DNA from: Pseudomonas_T sp032052615
GTDB taxonomy: Bacteria > Pseudomonadota > Gammaproteobacteria > Pseudomonadales > Pseudomonadaceae
DNA: 64,000 bases
Assembly (NCBI GenBank): GCA_032052615.1
Contig: DAMBWF010000003.1
Span: 248,001-312,000 of the forward strand
Reading direction: 5' to 3'
The notes under the pieces were generated by a model. The model was not told the origin of the DNA, did no database searches, and was given only the letters and a program-made list of their open reading frames with translations. The number at the start of each line of letters is the position of its first letter. Positions within the stretch are counted from its first letter, which is position 1. The position numbers and the translations under genes are program-made. This document shows positions 32,886 to 42,141 of this stretch, piece after piece.

Positions 32886-33814
32886 TGAACGGGTTGTCCG
32901 CTCCCGCGTCGTCCCTGGCGCGCCTCAAGGCGTTCATGGGCAGCGTGTTCTCGCCACGCCTGTACGGCGGCTACGCGCTGCTCTGGGTGCTGGCCCTGGA
33001 GAGCTCCCTGGCGGTCCTGGCGCCGGCTGGCGCCTGGGTGCCGGGAGGGCTCACGGCGGTCCGCGTGCTGACGGTCTGGCTGAGCCTGTTCTACCTGCGC
33101 ATCGTCGATGAGCAGAAGGACCTGGCCTACGACCGCGTGCACAACCCGGAGCGGCCCCTGGTGCGCGGCGCCATCTCCGTGAGCGAATTGCGCCGGGCCA
33201 TGGGAGCCATCGCCGGGCTGCTGGTGGTGCTGAACCTGTCCCAGGGGCCGTGGGTGATTGCGCTGCTACTGGCGGACCTGGCCTACGCCATGCTGCTGAT
33301 GGCGTGGGAGCGGCGTAGCGCCTGGTTCGGCGACGCGCTGCTGGTGAACCTGGCCGCCACCTACCCGGTGCAACTGCTGCTCAGTGTCTATGTGGCGCTG
33401 TCCCTCGCCCGGACGGCCGGCGAGGCGGCCTCCGTCGGTCAAGCCTCGCTGCTGGTGGCGGCCTTCGCCAGCGCCTTCCTGCACCTGGAGTTCGCCCGCA
33501 AGACCACTTGGCGCTCGGTCCCGGGCGGTCGCCTGTATTCGCAGCGTCTCGGCCCCCGGGGCAGCGCCGTGCTGGCGCTGCTGCTGGCCCTGGCGGCCGA
33601 GGCCCTGGCCCTGGCGGCGTTCGCCCAGGACCGGGGCGGCCTCGGCTGGAGCGCGGCGGCGCCCGGGCTGGCGCTGGTCTTTCCGTTGCTGGGCGCGTGG
33701 CGTTTCCTCGCCCGACGGGTAACGCTCTGGCCCAAGTCGCTGGCGTTCGGGTTCCTGCTGTTCTTTTATGCCGGCCTGATCCTCCAGGCCGTCCTGCGCA
33801 CCTTCCTTCCATGA
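32885..33814 (+). CDS. UbiA-family prenyltransferase
   Basis: A 309-residue polytopic membrane protein with about eight or nine hydrophobic helices. The first Asp-rich motif is in YLRIVDEQKDLAYDRVHNPE, followed by RPLVRG, the DExKDxxxD...PERP pattern of UbiA enzymes. A second, weaker Asp site (WFGDALLVNL) is around residue 148. The family transfers an isoprenoid diphosphate to an aromatic or polar acceptor in the membrane. Start and stop overlap (TGATG) with the previous gene. In this operon the acceptor is likely derived from the AfsA product. This is inference. Confidence 0.87.
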   Translation: MNGLSAPASSLARLKAFMGSVFSPRLYGGYALLWVLALESSLAVLAPAGAWVPGGLTAVRVLTVWLSLFYLRIVDEQKDLAYDRVHNPERPLVRGAISVSELRRAMGAIAGLLVVLNLSQGPWVIALLLADLAYAMLLMAWERRSAWFGDALLVNLAATYPVQLLLSVYVALSLARTAGEAASVGQASLLVAAFASAFLHLEFARKTTWRSVPGGRLYSQRLGPRGSAVLALLLALAAEALALAAFAQDRGGLGWSAAAPGLALVFPLLGAWRFLARRVTLWPKSLAFGFLLFFYAGLILQAVLRTFLP

Positions 33815-33825
33815 TGGAGAACCCC

Positions 33826-34767
33826 ATGGCTCCCCCTCCTTCCATCCTCTTGTGCGGCGCCAGCGGCTTCATCGGCGGCGCCATCCGCCACGCCCTGGAA
33901 CGCCACGGCGCCGCGCCGAGGCTGCTGCGGCGCCGCTCGCCCATCGCGGCGGCCGACGCGGCGCTCGTCGTGCCCGGCGACCTGACCGATCCCGGCAGCC
34001 TGCGGGGCTGCTGCGAGGGCGTCGATACCCTGATCCACGCCGCCTCGGCGGTGGCGGCCGACGACGCCACCTGCCAGGCGGTCAACGTCGAGGGCACTCG
34101 CCATCTGCTGGACGAGGCACGCCGCGCCGGCGTGACACGGCTGATCTACCTGAGCACGGCGGCGGTCTACGGCGACGGGGTCCACCGCGACCTGCGGGAA
34201 GACGAGGCGGCGCCGGCCCCGGTGTCGGTCACCAGCCGTACCCGTCGGGAGGCGGAGCGCCTGGTACTGGCGGCCGGTGGCACGGTGCTGCGGCCGTTCC
34301 TGGTGTACGGCGCCGGCGACCGCTGGTTCATTCCGGCGCTGGTGGGGCTGTTGCGCCGCCAGCCGGCAACCCTGGAGGGGGGGCGGGCCCGGCTGTCGCT
34401 GGTGGCGGTGGATGACGTGGCGGAGAGCGTCGCCGCGCTGGCCTTCGACCCCCGGGAGGAGGACCGGGGGCGGGTCTACCATGTCGCGCCGGAACGGCCG
34501 GCGACTCTCGCCGAGGTCATCGCCACTCTGCATCGGGCCGGCCTGGTGCCGGAGCCCGTCGCCGACCTGGACTATGCCCGGGCCGTGGCGGCGACCCAGG
34601 GCCTGGGCCCGGCGGTGGCCCGCCAACTGGCCCTGGTCGCCTTCGAGCATACCTACGACGGCAGTGCCTTGCGGGAGCGGACCGGTGTGCGGCCGGCCCC
34701 CTTCGGCGAAGGCTTCGGGCCCCATGCCGACGCCTATGCCCAGGCGCTGGCCTTGCCCGCGACCTGA
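33826..34767 (+). CDS. Extended SDR (NAD-dependent epimerase/dehydratase-like), catalytic motif altered
   Basis: A 313-residue protein; ATG 33826 follows GGAGA, with ATG 33814 possible. The NAD(P)-binding glycine motif CGASGFIGGAIRHAL and the strands AALVVPGDLTD and YLSTAAVYGDG are intact. At the usual YxxxK site the sequence appears as TSRTR (VSVTSRTRREAERLVL), so both the catalytic Tyr and Lys look replaced. It may bind NAD(P) without normal SDR chemistry or use other residues. It is the last gene of the AfsA operon, 11 bases past UbiA, and converges on the beta-lactamase gene. Reduction of a butenolide or ketone would be expected in butyrolactone pathways. Confidence 0.82.
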   Translation: MAPPPSILLCGASGFIGGAIRHALERHGAAPRLLRRRSPIAAADAALVVPGDLTDPGSLRGCCEGVDTLIHAASAVAADDATCQAVNVEGTRHLLDEARRAGVTRLIYLSTAAVYGDGVHRDLREDEAAPAPVSVTSRTRREAERLVLAAGGTVLRPFLVYGAGDRWFIPALVGLLRRQPATLEGGRARLSLVAVDDVAESVAALAFDPREEDRGRVYHVAPERPATLAEVIATLHRAGLVPEPVADLDYARAVAATQGLGPAVARQLALVAFEHTYDGSALRERTGVRPAPFGEGFGPHADAYAQALALPAT

Positions 34768-34778
34768 GGCATGCCGCG

Positions 34779-35663
34779 CTACGGGGCGGCGATCAGCGCG
34801 CCGATTGCGGCGAGCGCCGCCTCGCAGCGCGCGGCGGTCGCCGTGGCCCCGGTCAGGTAGGCCGTCACCAGCCAGGGCCCGCCCCGGGGCGGGCGGAACA
34901 ACGCCACGTCGTTGTAGGTGCCGCGCAAGCCGGTGCCGGTCTTGTCGCCAGCGACCCAGTCCGCCGGGAGCCGCGCCCGCAACCGGGCAGCGCCGGTACG
35001 GGTGGCCACCATCCAGGCTTCCAGCCGGGCCCGGGAGGCGGGCGCCAGGGCATCCTCCAGCAGCAAGCGCCGCAAGCTCAGCGCCATGGCCACCGGGCTG
35101 GTGGTGTCGCGCGGATCGCCGGGGTTCGCCTCGTTGAGAGCGGGTTCGTAGCGGTCGAGGCGGGTGATCGGGTCGCCCAGGCCACGGAGAAACGCGGTGA
35201 GGCCCGCCGGGCCGCCACCACGCGCCAGCAGCAGGTTGGCGGCGGTGTTGTCGCTGAGCGTGAGGGCCGCCTCGCAGAGCGCCGCCACGCTCATGTCGCG
35301 GCCGGCGAAGGCGCGGGTGGCCGGGGCGTAGTCCAGCAAGTCGGCGGGGGACACGGGGACTGGCCGTTCCAGTGCCTCGGTGCCCTGGTCGCAGCGGGCC
35401 AGCACCTGGGCGACCAGCAATAGCTTGAAGGTGCTGCACAGTGGGAAGCGCTCGTCCTGCCGGTGGCCCAGCCGGAGTCTCCCGCTGTCGTGCAGCACGG
35501 CGACCCCCAGGCGCCCGCCGGTTTGGCGCTCCAGGTCGGCCAAGCGAGCCTCGAAGGCTCGCGGGTCGCCCGGCCCTTGGGCGGCCCGGGCCAGCGGGGC
35601 GGCCAGCGCTCCGGCCAGGGGGCCGCCCAGCAGGGCCAGGGTCATGCGTCTGCGTGTGATCAT
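34779..35663 (-). CDS. Class A beta-lactamase with a Tat signal
   Basis: A 294-residue protein from ATG 35663 (CAGGAGACG upstream); longer in-frame starts are unlikely. The N-terminus MITRRRMTLALLGG is a twin-arginine signal ending near ARAA. Catalytic motifs are complete: S77-T-F-K80 in LCSTFK, S137-D-N in LTLSDNT, E173 in RYEPALNE with N177, and K241-T-G in GDKTGTG. A Cys precedes the catalytic Ser, as in CTX-M, L2 and class A carbapenemases, but no Cys follows the KTG motif. It should hydrolyse penicillins and possibly cephalosporins in the periplasm. No AmpR-like gene is adjacent. Confidence 0.92.
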   Translation of the reverse strand: MITRRRMTLALLGGPLAGALAAPLARAAQGPGDPRAFEARLADLERQTGGRLGVAVLHDSGRLRLGHRQDERFPLCSTFKLLLVAQVLARCDQGTEALERPVPVSPADLLDYAPATRAFAGRDMSVAALCEAALTLSDNTAANLLLARGGGPAGLTAFLRGLGDPITRLDRYEPALNEANPGDPRDTTSPVAMALSLRRLLLEDALAPASRARLEAWMVATRTGAARLRARLPADWVAGDKTGTGLRGTYNDVALFRPPRGGPWLVTAYLTGATATAARCEAALAAIGALIAAP

Positions 35664-35848
35664 CGTCGTCTCCTGAAGGCCCGCGACTATCCCCCAGGCT
35701 GGCCGCCCTGGCAAACCGGCGGGCGAACCGCCGATGGGCCGGGGTCGCAAGATCGTACAAGACACCCGCCGGCCCATGAGCGAACCTGAACGCCACCCTT
35801 CCCGGTCTCCGTGCCACCAGCGCGGCCGGCTTCATTCGCGAGCGTCCC

Positions 35849-36763
35849 ATGAGCCTGCATATCGAAACCCCGCTGATCCTTTCCCGCCCCCTCAGCCTGC
35901 GCGCCGGTCGCGACATCTGGTTGAAACTGGAGGCCTTGCAGCCTCCGGGCTCGTTCAAACTGCGGGGCATCGGGGCCGCCTGCGAGGCCCATGCCCGCCA
36001 GGGCAAGCGCCGCTTCGTCTGCTCTTCGGGCGGCAACGCCGGCATCGCCGTGGCCCATGCCGGGCGGCGCTTGTCGATCCCGGTGACGGTGGTGGTGCCG
36101 GAGACCACCACCGAGCGAGCCAAGGCGCTGATTCGTCAGGAGGGCGCCGAGGTCATCGTGCAGGGAGCGTCCTGGTTCGAGGCCAACGACCTGGCGCTGT
36201 CCCTGGTGGGCGAGCAAGACGCCTTCGTTCACCCCTTCGACGACCCGCTGCTCTGGGACGGCCATGCCACCCTGGTGGACGAGGTGGCTCGCGATGGCCT
36301 GCGGCCCGACGCGGTGGTGCTGTCGGTGGGCGGCGGCGGCCTGTTCTGCGGGGTGGCCGAGGGACTGCGGCGCAACGGCGGGGAGACGACGCCGATCCTG
36401 GCGGTGGAAACCGCCGGCGCCGATGCCTTCGCCCGCTCCGTGGCCGCCGGCGAGCGGGTGGCCCTGGACTGCCACAGCGTCGCCACCTCCCTGGCGGCGC
36501 GGCAGGTCTGCGAGCGGGCCTTCGCCCTGAGTCGCGAGCGCCCGGTGCGCAACCGGGTGGTCAGCGATCGGGAGGCGTTGGATGCCTGCGAGCGTTTCCT
36601 GGAGGACCATCGACTGCTGGTGGAGCCGGCCTGCGGCGCCGCCCTGGCCCTGGTCTACGCCCACCCGGAGGCGCTGGCCGAGTTCCGCTCGGTGCTGGTG
36701 GTGGTGTGTGGCGGGGCCACCGCCAGCCTGGAGCAAATCCGGCAATGGCGGGCGGAACGCTGA
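35849..36763 (+). CDS. PLP-dependent L-serine/L-threonine dehydratase-like protein
   Basis: A 304-residue fold-type II PLP enzyme. The Schiff-base Lys is in LQPPGSFKLRGI, the phosphate loop is SSGGNAGIAVAHA, the glycine turn is VLSVGGGGLFCG, and the C-terminal CGGATAS is typical of serine dehydratases. It catalyses deamination of Ser or Thr to 2-oxoacids. It lacks an ACT regulatory domain, so it belongs to the short catabolic type. It diverges from the beta-lactamase across a 185-base gap and meets a LysR regulator tail to tail. Confidence 0.88.
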   Translation: MSLHIETPLILSRPLSLRAGRDIWLKLEALQPPGSFKLRGIGAACEAHARQGKRRFVCSSGGNAGIAVAHAGRRLSIPVTVVVPETTTERAKALIRQEGAEVIVQGASWFEANDLALSLVGEQDAFVHPFDDPLLWDGHATLVDEVARDGLRPDAVVLSVGGGGLFCGVAEGLRRNGGETTPILAVETAGADAFARSVAAGERVALDCHSVATSLAARQVCERAFALSRERPVRNRVVSDREALDACERFLEDHRLLVEPACGAALALVYAHPEALAEFRSVLVVVCGGATASLEQIRQWRAER

Positions 36764-36772
36764 GCGCGACCT

Positions 36773-37636
36773 CTACGGTCGCACCGAGCGGGTCAGTTCG
36801 TCGAACAGGGTTTGCACCGAACGCAAGGCGCGGCAATCGGGACGGGTAAGCAGCCACAGTTCGCTGTCGCAGCCGGGCAAGGCCTCGGAGAGGCGTTCCA
36901 GGCCATCCAGGTCGCGAGCGACGAAATCCGCCAGGGCCGCCACGCCGAGGCCGGCCTGGGCCAGCCGCGCCACGGAGAACATGCCGCTGCAGCGATAGGC
37001 GGGGGTGACATCGGGGTGATGCTGGCGACGCCAGACCACGGTGGTGTGATCGGGCATGGCATCGTCCACCACGATCCACGGCAGCCGCGTCGGGTCCCGG
37101 GCCACCGCGTCGCGAAAGGCGGCATGCCCGTAGATGGCGTAGGAGACTCCACCGAGGCGCCTGCCCACCAAGTGCTCCGGCGGGGTATGGGTCAGGCGCA
37201 GGGCGATGTCGGCGTCGCGCCGGCTGAGGTTGGCGAATTCGTTGGAAGTCGCCAGTTCCAGGGACAGCGCCGGATAAGACGGCATGAAGCGCGCCAGGGC
37301 TGGCAGCAACAGGCTGTGCAGCACCGCGTCGGTGCAGGTCAGCCGCACCGTCCCGCTGACCACCTGCTGCCCCTGTTCCAGCGCGATCCGGGCCGCGTCC
37401 AGGGCCTGCTCGGCGCGTTCCGCCTGCTCCGCCAGGGCCTGGGCGGCGCCGGTGGGCAGGTAGCCGCGGCGGCTCTTCTCGAACAGCGCGATGCCCAGGG
37501 CGGCTTCCAACCGGCGCACCGAGCGGAACACCGTGGATACATCCACCTGGAGCAGGTCGGCGGCCCGCGCCAGGGAGCGGCCGCGCACCAGGGCGAGCAC
37601 CAGGCTCAGATCGGAATGGTCGACTCGATATTGCAT
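36773..37636 (-). CDS. LysR-family transcriptional regulator
   Basis: A 287-residue regulator. The N-terminal winged helix has LSLVLALVRGRSLARAADLL, then VDVSTVFRSVRRLEAALGIA. The effector domain starts near residue 92 (VSGTVRLTCTDAVLHSLLLP) and includes RDADIALRLTHTP. It is transcribed divergently from the GATase-like gene (108-base gap), which is therefore its most likely target, and convergently with the dehydratase. The ligand is unknown. Confidence 0.92.
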   Translation of the reverse strand: MQYRVDHSDLSLVLALVRGRSLARAADLLQVDVSTVFRSVRRLEAALGIALFEKSRRGYLPTGAAQALAEQAERAEQALDAARIALEQGQQVVSGTVRLTCTDAVLHSLLLPALARFMPSYPALSLELATSNEFANLSRRDADIALRLTHTPPEHLVGRRLGGVSYAIYGHAAFRDAVARDPTRLPWIVVDDAMPDHTTVVWRRQHHPDVTPAYRCSGMFSVARLAQAGLGVAALADFVARDLDGLERLSEALPGCDSELWLLTRPDCRALRSVQTLFDELTRSVRP

Positions 37637-37744
37637 TGCTGCATGCTCTGCTTGTCATTGCGCCCATATTTTGTTGCGTGGGCGCCAGCTTATAGTGGCT
37701 CCGCCCGTCGGGCCAGAGGCTGGAACAGGTTGGAGGAGCGGACG

Positions 37745-38476
37745 ATGTTCAGTGCGAATCGAGTCAGGATCGCCCTGGTGGGCGATTACAGCGAACAGAT
37801 CAAGGCGCACCAGGCGATCCCCTTGGCGCTGGAGATGGCCGGTGAGGCGCTGGAGGTGCGGGTCGAGCACGAGTGGCTGGCCACGGACAGCATCGGTGAC
37901 GGGGCGCTGCTCGCCGATTACGACGGCATCTGGTGCGTGCCGGGTAGCCCCTACCGGGACACCGACGGCGCGTTGACGGCGATCCGCTATGCCCGCGAGC
38001 GGCAGGTGCCCTTCCTCGGGACCTGCGCCGGTTTCCAGCACGCCTTGCTGGAGTACGCCCGGCACGGCCTGGGCTGGCGGGAGGCGCAGCACGGCGAATT
38101 GAACCCCGAGGCCCAGGACCCGCTGATCGCCCCCTTGAGCTGTGCCCTGGTGGATGTGGCGGGACGGGTGAAGCTGGTGTCCGGCACCCAGATCGCCGAG
38201 CTCTACGGCGTGCTGGAGATCACCGAGGCCTACCTCTGCCGCTATGGTTTGCAGGCGGCCTTCCGCGAGCCGCTGATGGCTGAGCGGCTGAGGGCCAGCG
38301 GCTTCGACGAGGCCGGCGAGGTTCGCGCTATCGAATTGCAGGACCACCCCTTCTTCCTCGTCACCCTGTTCCAGCCGGAGCGCGCCGCCCTGGCCGGGCG
38401 TCTGCCGCCGGTGGTGGCCGGCCTGGTGGGGGCCAGCGCGGTGCAGGCGGCCTACGAGCGGCGGCACGCGGTATGA
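37745..38476 (+). CDS. CTP-synthase C-terminal-region-related glutamine amidotransferase-like protein
   Basis: A 243-residue protein from ATG 37745 (GGAGGAG upstream). It begins RIALVGDYSEQIKAHQAIPL and contains a class I amidotransferase-like core, YDGIWCVPGSPYRD and FLGTCAGFQHALLEYAR, where Cys is the expected nucleophile. The C-terminal region has DHPFFLVTLFQPER, a His/Glu pair resembling the triad. No synthetase domain is attached, so it is not CTP synthase itself. It overlaps a small monooxygenase-domain gene by four bases. Function unknown. Confidence 0.8.
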   Translation: MFSANRVRIALVGDYSEQIKAHQAIPLALEMAGEALEVRVEHEWLATDSIGDGALLADYDGIWCVPGSPYRDTDGALTAIRYARERQVPFLGTCAGFQHALLEYARHGLGWREAQHGELNPEAQDPLIAPLSCALVDVAGRVKLVSGTQIAELYGVLEITEAYLCRYGLQAAFREPLMAERLRASGFDEAGEVRAIELQDHPFFLVTLFQPERAALAGRLPPVVAGLVGASAVQAAYERRHAV

Positions 38477-38829
38477 TCGCCGCCACGCCCCGGCCACCGT
38501 ATTACGCGGTGATCTTCAGCTCCCGGCGCCGCGACGACGACCAGGGCTATGCCGAGGCGGCCGCCCACATGCTGGCGCTGGCCCGTGCCCAGCCGGGCTT
38601 CCTCGGGGTGGAGTCGGCCCGCTCCGACGGCCTGGGGTTGACGGTTTCCTACTGGTCCAGCGAGGCGGCGATCCGTGCCTGGCGCGACCATGCCGAGCAC
38701 GCGGCGGTGCGCGAGCGCGGCCGCTCCCATTGGTACCGCGCGTTCGCCACCCGGGTGGCGCGGGTCGAGCGCGCCTACGGCTTCGAGCGCGACGCCGCCG
38801 GTGAAGAAGGAGAGCCCGCGGGCGTCTGA
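38473..38829 (+). CDS. Antibiotic biosynthesis monooxygenase (ABM)-domain protein
   Basis: A 118-residue protein with a dimeric alpha/beta ABM-type fold: YYAVIFSSRRRDDDQGYAEA, then LARAQPGFLGVESAR, and LTVSYWSSEAAIRAWRDHAE, the characteristic W-rich helix. Members range from quinone monooxygenases to stress proteins such as YgiN. It is translationally coupled (ATGA) to the GATase-like protein, so the two probably work together. The C-terminal about 15 residues are a disordered Glu/Gly tail. Confidence 0.8.
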   Translation: MIAATPRPPYYAVIFSSRRRDDDQGYAEAAAHMLALARAQPGFLGVESARSDGLGLTVSYWSSEAAIRAWRDHAEHAAVRERGRSHWYRAFATRVARVERAYGFERDAAGEEGEPAGV

Positions 38830-38911
38830 AGGGGCGTGGCGCCCGCGGGATGACTTACCCCGTGGGCGAGAAACCGGTATGGTCGCTGCGACCCCCCGTC
38901 TGGAGACCATC

Positions 38912-39355
38912 ATGAGCCTGTACGGCGATTACGACCCGCAGAACATCTTCGCCCAGATCATTCGCGGCGATGCCCCTTGTTTCCGTATCTACGAGGACGG
39001 CGATGTACTCGCCTTTCTCGATCTGTTCCCCCAGTCACACGGCCACACACTGGTCATCCCCAAGCGGGCGGCGGCGCGCAACCTGCTGGAAATCGATCCG
39101 GACGCTCTGTGCTCGCTGACCCTGGCGGTGCAGAAGGTCGGCCGGGTGCTGGTGGACGAACTGAAGCCGGACGGCTTGCAGCTCATGCAATTCAATGGCG
39201 CCCCGGGTGGGCAGACGGTGTTCCACATCCACATGCACCTAGTGCCGCGCTATACCGGCCACGGGCTGGGCAACCATGCCCAAGGCAAGGCCGACCCCGA
39301 TGAGCTGGAGCGGCTGGCCACGCGCCTGCGCCAGCGCTTCGAGGCCCAGGGCTGA
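38912..39355 (+). CDS. HIT-family nucleotide hydrolase/transferase
   Basis: A 147-residue protein from ATG 38912 (GGAG upstream). It starts QNIFAQIIRGDAPCFRIYED and carries the histidine triad VFHIHMHLVPR near residue 108. HIT proteins hydrolyse nucleoside phosphoramidates or dinucleoside polyphosphates. It is similar in place and length to the P. aeruginosa HIT gene next to phoA. A strong bidirectional terminator follows. Confidence 0.92.
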   Translation: MSLYGDYDPQNIFAQIIRGDAPCFRIYEDGDVLAFLDLFPQSHGHTLVIPKRAAARNLLEIDPDALCSLTLAVQKVGRVLVDELKPDGLQLMQFNGAPGGQTVFHIHMHLVPRYTGHGLGNHAQGKADPDELERLATRLRQRFEAQG

Positions 39356-39370
39356 GCCATTCCGCCATGA

Positions 39371-39396
39371 AAAACGGGCCCCGCGGGGCCCGTTTT
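39371..39396. terminator. Bidirectional terminator between HIT gene and phoA
   Basis: AAAACGGGCCCC, 2 bases, GGGGCCCGTTTT: a perfect 12-bp stem, with A and T runs on the two sides serving both convergent genes. Confidence 0.92.
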
Positions 39397-39412
39397 CGTG
39401 TCTTCGCCTCGC

Positions 39413-40858
<1,446 letters not shown>

Positions 40859-40940
40859 GGTGTCCTTTTGTGCTGAATGATTCGCTTCGCGCCCGATAGG
40901 CCGGACGCCGAATAAGCAGGCTGGACGTTAGGGGAGCTTC

Positions 40941-40958
40941 ATGACGCTAGCGTGACAA
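40941..40958 (-). promoter_or_regulatory. Pho box upstream of phoA
   Basis: Minus strand TTGTCAC-GCTA-GCGTCAT: two 7-base half-sites resembling CTGTCAT, separated by 4 bases, the spacing bound by PhoB dimers. Its position about 83 bases before the phoA ATG fits activation during phosphate starvation. Confidence 0.7.
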
Positions 40959-41052
40959 GTCCTTGAATTCCCCGCGGACGCTTCCCGGGCTGGCGGGGCG
41001 AACCGTGGCGCCCCCGGGGGCTCGAACCGGAAGGGATCGGCAGGAGGCTTCC

Positions 41053-41481
41053 ATGGGCGACATCACGGCGAAAGACCTGGGCATTGACCTGAACGAGGAC
41101 GAGGAACGCGGGCTGTTCAAGTGGCTGCTGGCCAGCTTCCTGTTCGGCAAGCGCATCCAGCGCGGCATCGCCGCCGAAGCGTATCGGGTGATCGTCGAGC
41201 GCCACGGGCGCGACACCCCGCGCGCCCTCGGCCAGTGCGGTCACCGGGAACTGGTGCGCATGCTCGGCGAGGCGCGCTACGTGCGCTACGACGAGTCCAC
41301 CGCCGAGCGCCTGCTCAAGCTGTGCGCCCGGTTGCAGGCCGACTACGGCGGCCGGCTGGGCAACCTGCGGGCCGCCAGCACGGACCGCGTCGACTGCGAG
41401 AGGCGCCTGGCGGCCTTCGAAGGGATCGGACCGAAGACCGTGGAGATCTTCATGCGCGAGGCGGCGCGGGTCTGGTACTGA
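41053..41481 (+). CDS. Small helix-hairpin-helix DNA-binding protein (endonuclease III-like)
   Basis: A 142-residue protein. ATG 41053 has an excellent CAGGAGG site; the longer frame from 40963 is not needed. A helix-hairpin-helix element is near the end, AAFEGIGPKTVEIFMREAA, the type used by HhH glycosylases to bind DNA. It is far shorter than Nth or MutY, lacks an Fe-S cluster Cys set and shows no clear catalytic Lys/Asp pair. It could be a regulator or a reduced repair protein. Similar small proteins occur in other pseudomonads. Confidence 0.75.
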   Translation: MGDITAKDLGIDLNEDEERGLFKWLLASFLFGKRIQRGIAAEAYRVIVERHGRDTPRALGQCGHRELVRMLGEARYVRYDESTAERLLKLCARLQADYGGRLGNLRAASTDRVDCERRLAAFEGIGPKTVEIFMREAARVWY

Positions 41482-41541
41482 AGAGTTGCCGAGGCCGCGT
41501 CCATCCGCTGGGATAACCGCTTCGAGCGGAGACGACAGAAC

Positions 41542-42132
41542 ATGCGTATCGAAACAGTGGACGAAAGCTTCTTCGCCTGGCTGCCCGGCGGCGACTTCGC
41601 CTTCCAGGTGGAGCGGGTGTTCGAGGCGGCCTTCGACGCGCCGGTGGCCGGACGCCTGCGGGCGGTCGCGCCCTACCGCAAGGCCTATGGGCTGGACCTC
41701 CAGGCGTTCCGCGACGCGCGGGTGGCGGAGGATCGAGCCCTGTTCGCCGCCCGGGGCCCGCGCGGCTGGGCCGGCTACCTGCTGGCCAGCGAACACTGGA
41801 ACGGTTACGGGACGGTGGATGAGTTGGGTGTCGAGGCGGGCCAGCGGCGGCGGGGCGCGGCGCGGGTATTGATGGACGCGGCGGTGGCTTGGGCCCGCGC
41901 GCGGGGCTTGGCCGGGCTGACGCTGGAGACCCAGGACACCAACGTACCGGCCTGCCTGTTCTATCAGCGCTACGGTTTCGAACTGGGCGGCATCGACCGC
42001 ATGCTCTACAGCGCCCAAGGCGAGTTGGCTGGGGAAACCGCGCTGTTCTGGTACCTGCGGTTCGCCGCTCCGGCACGGGCATGGAACGCCGCGCGGGGCC
42101 CGCTGCCTACAGCGGAACGCCCACAGCAGTAG
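41542..42132 (+). CDS. GNAT acetyltransferase resembling streptothricin acetyltransferase (Sat)
   Basis: A 196-residue GNAT protein. The acetyl-CoA motif is VEAGQRRRGAARVLMDAAVA. The C-terminal block LTLETQDTNVPACLFYQRYG, then FELGGIDRMLYSA and ETALFWYLRF, closely follows the Sat/SatA pattern of enzymes that N-acetylate streptothricin. Many chromosomal relatives act on other amines, so resistance is not proven. The ATG lies 61 bases past the HhH gene. Start support is moderate. Confidence 0.83.
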   Translation: MRIETVDESFFAWLPGGDFAFQVERVFEAAFDAPVAGRLRAVAPYRKAYGLDLQAFRDARVAEDRALFAARGPRGWAGYLLASEHWNGYGTVDELGVEAGQRRRGAARVLMDAAVAWARARGLAGLTLETQDTNVPACLFYQRYGFELGGIDRMLYSAQGELAGETALFWYLRFAAPARAWNAARGPLPTAERPQQ

Positions 42133-42141
42133 GATCCGGTC

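Noticed and set aside
33766..36123. Minus-strand frame of about 785 codons spanning the SDR, beta-lactamase and dehydratase genes
   Set aside because: It crosses several real genes in different frames, and its translation is compositionally abnormal. The true minus-strand gene there is the class A beta-lactamase.
38031..38047. Possible selenocysteine protein in the CTP-synthase-related gene, because some family members are annotated that way
   Set aside because: The key position is an ordinary TGC cysteine codon in GTCAGFQ, with no in-frame TGA.
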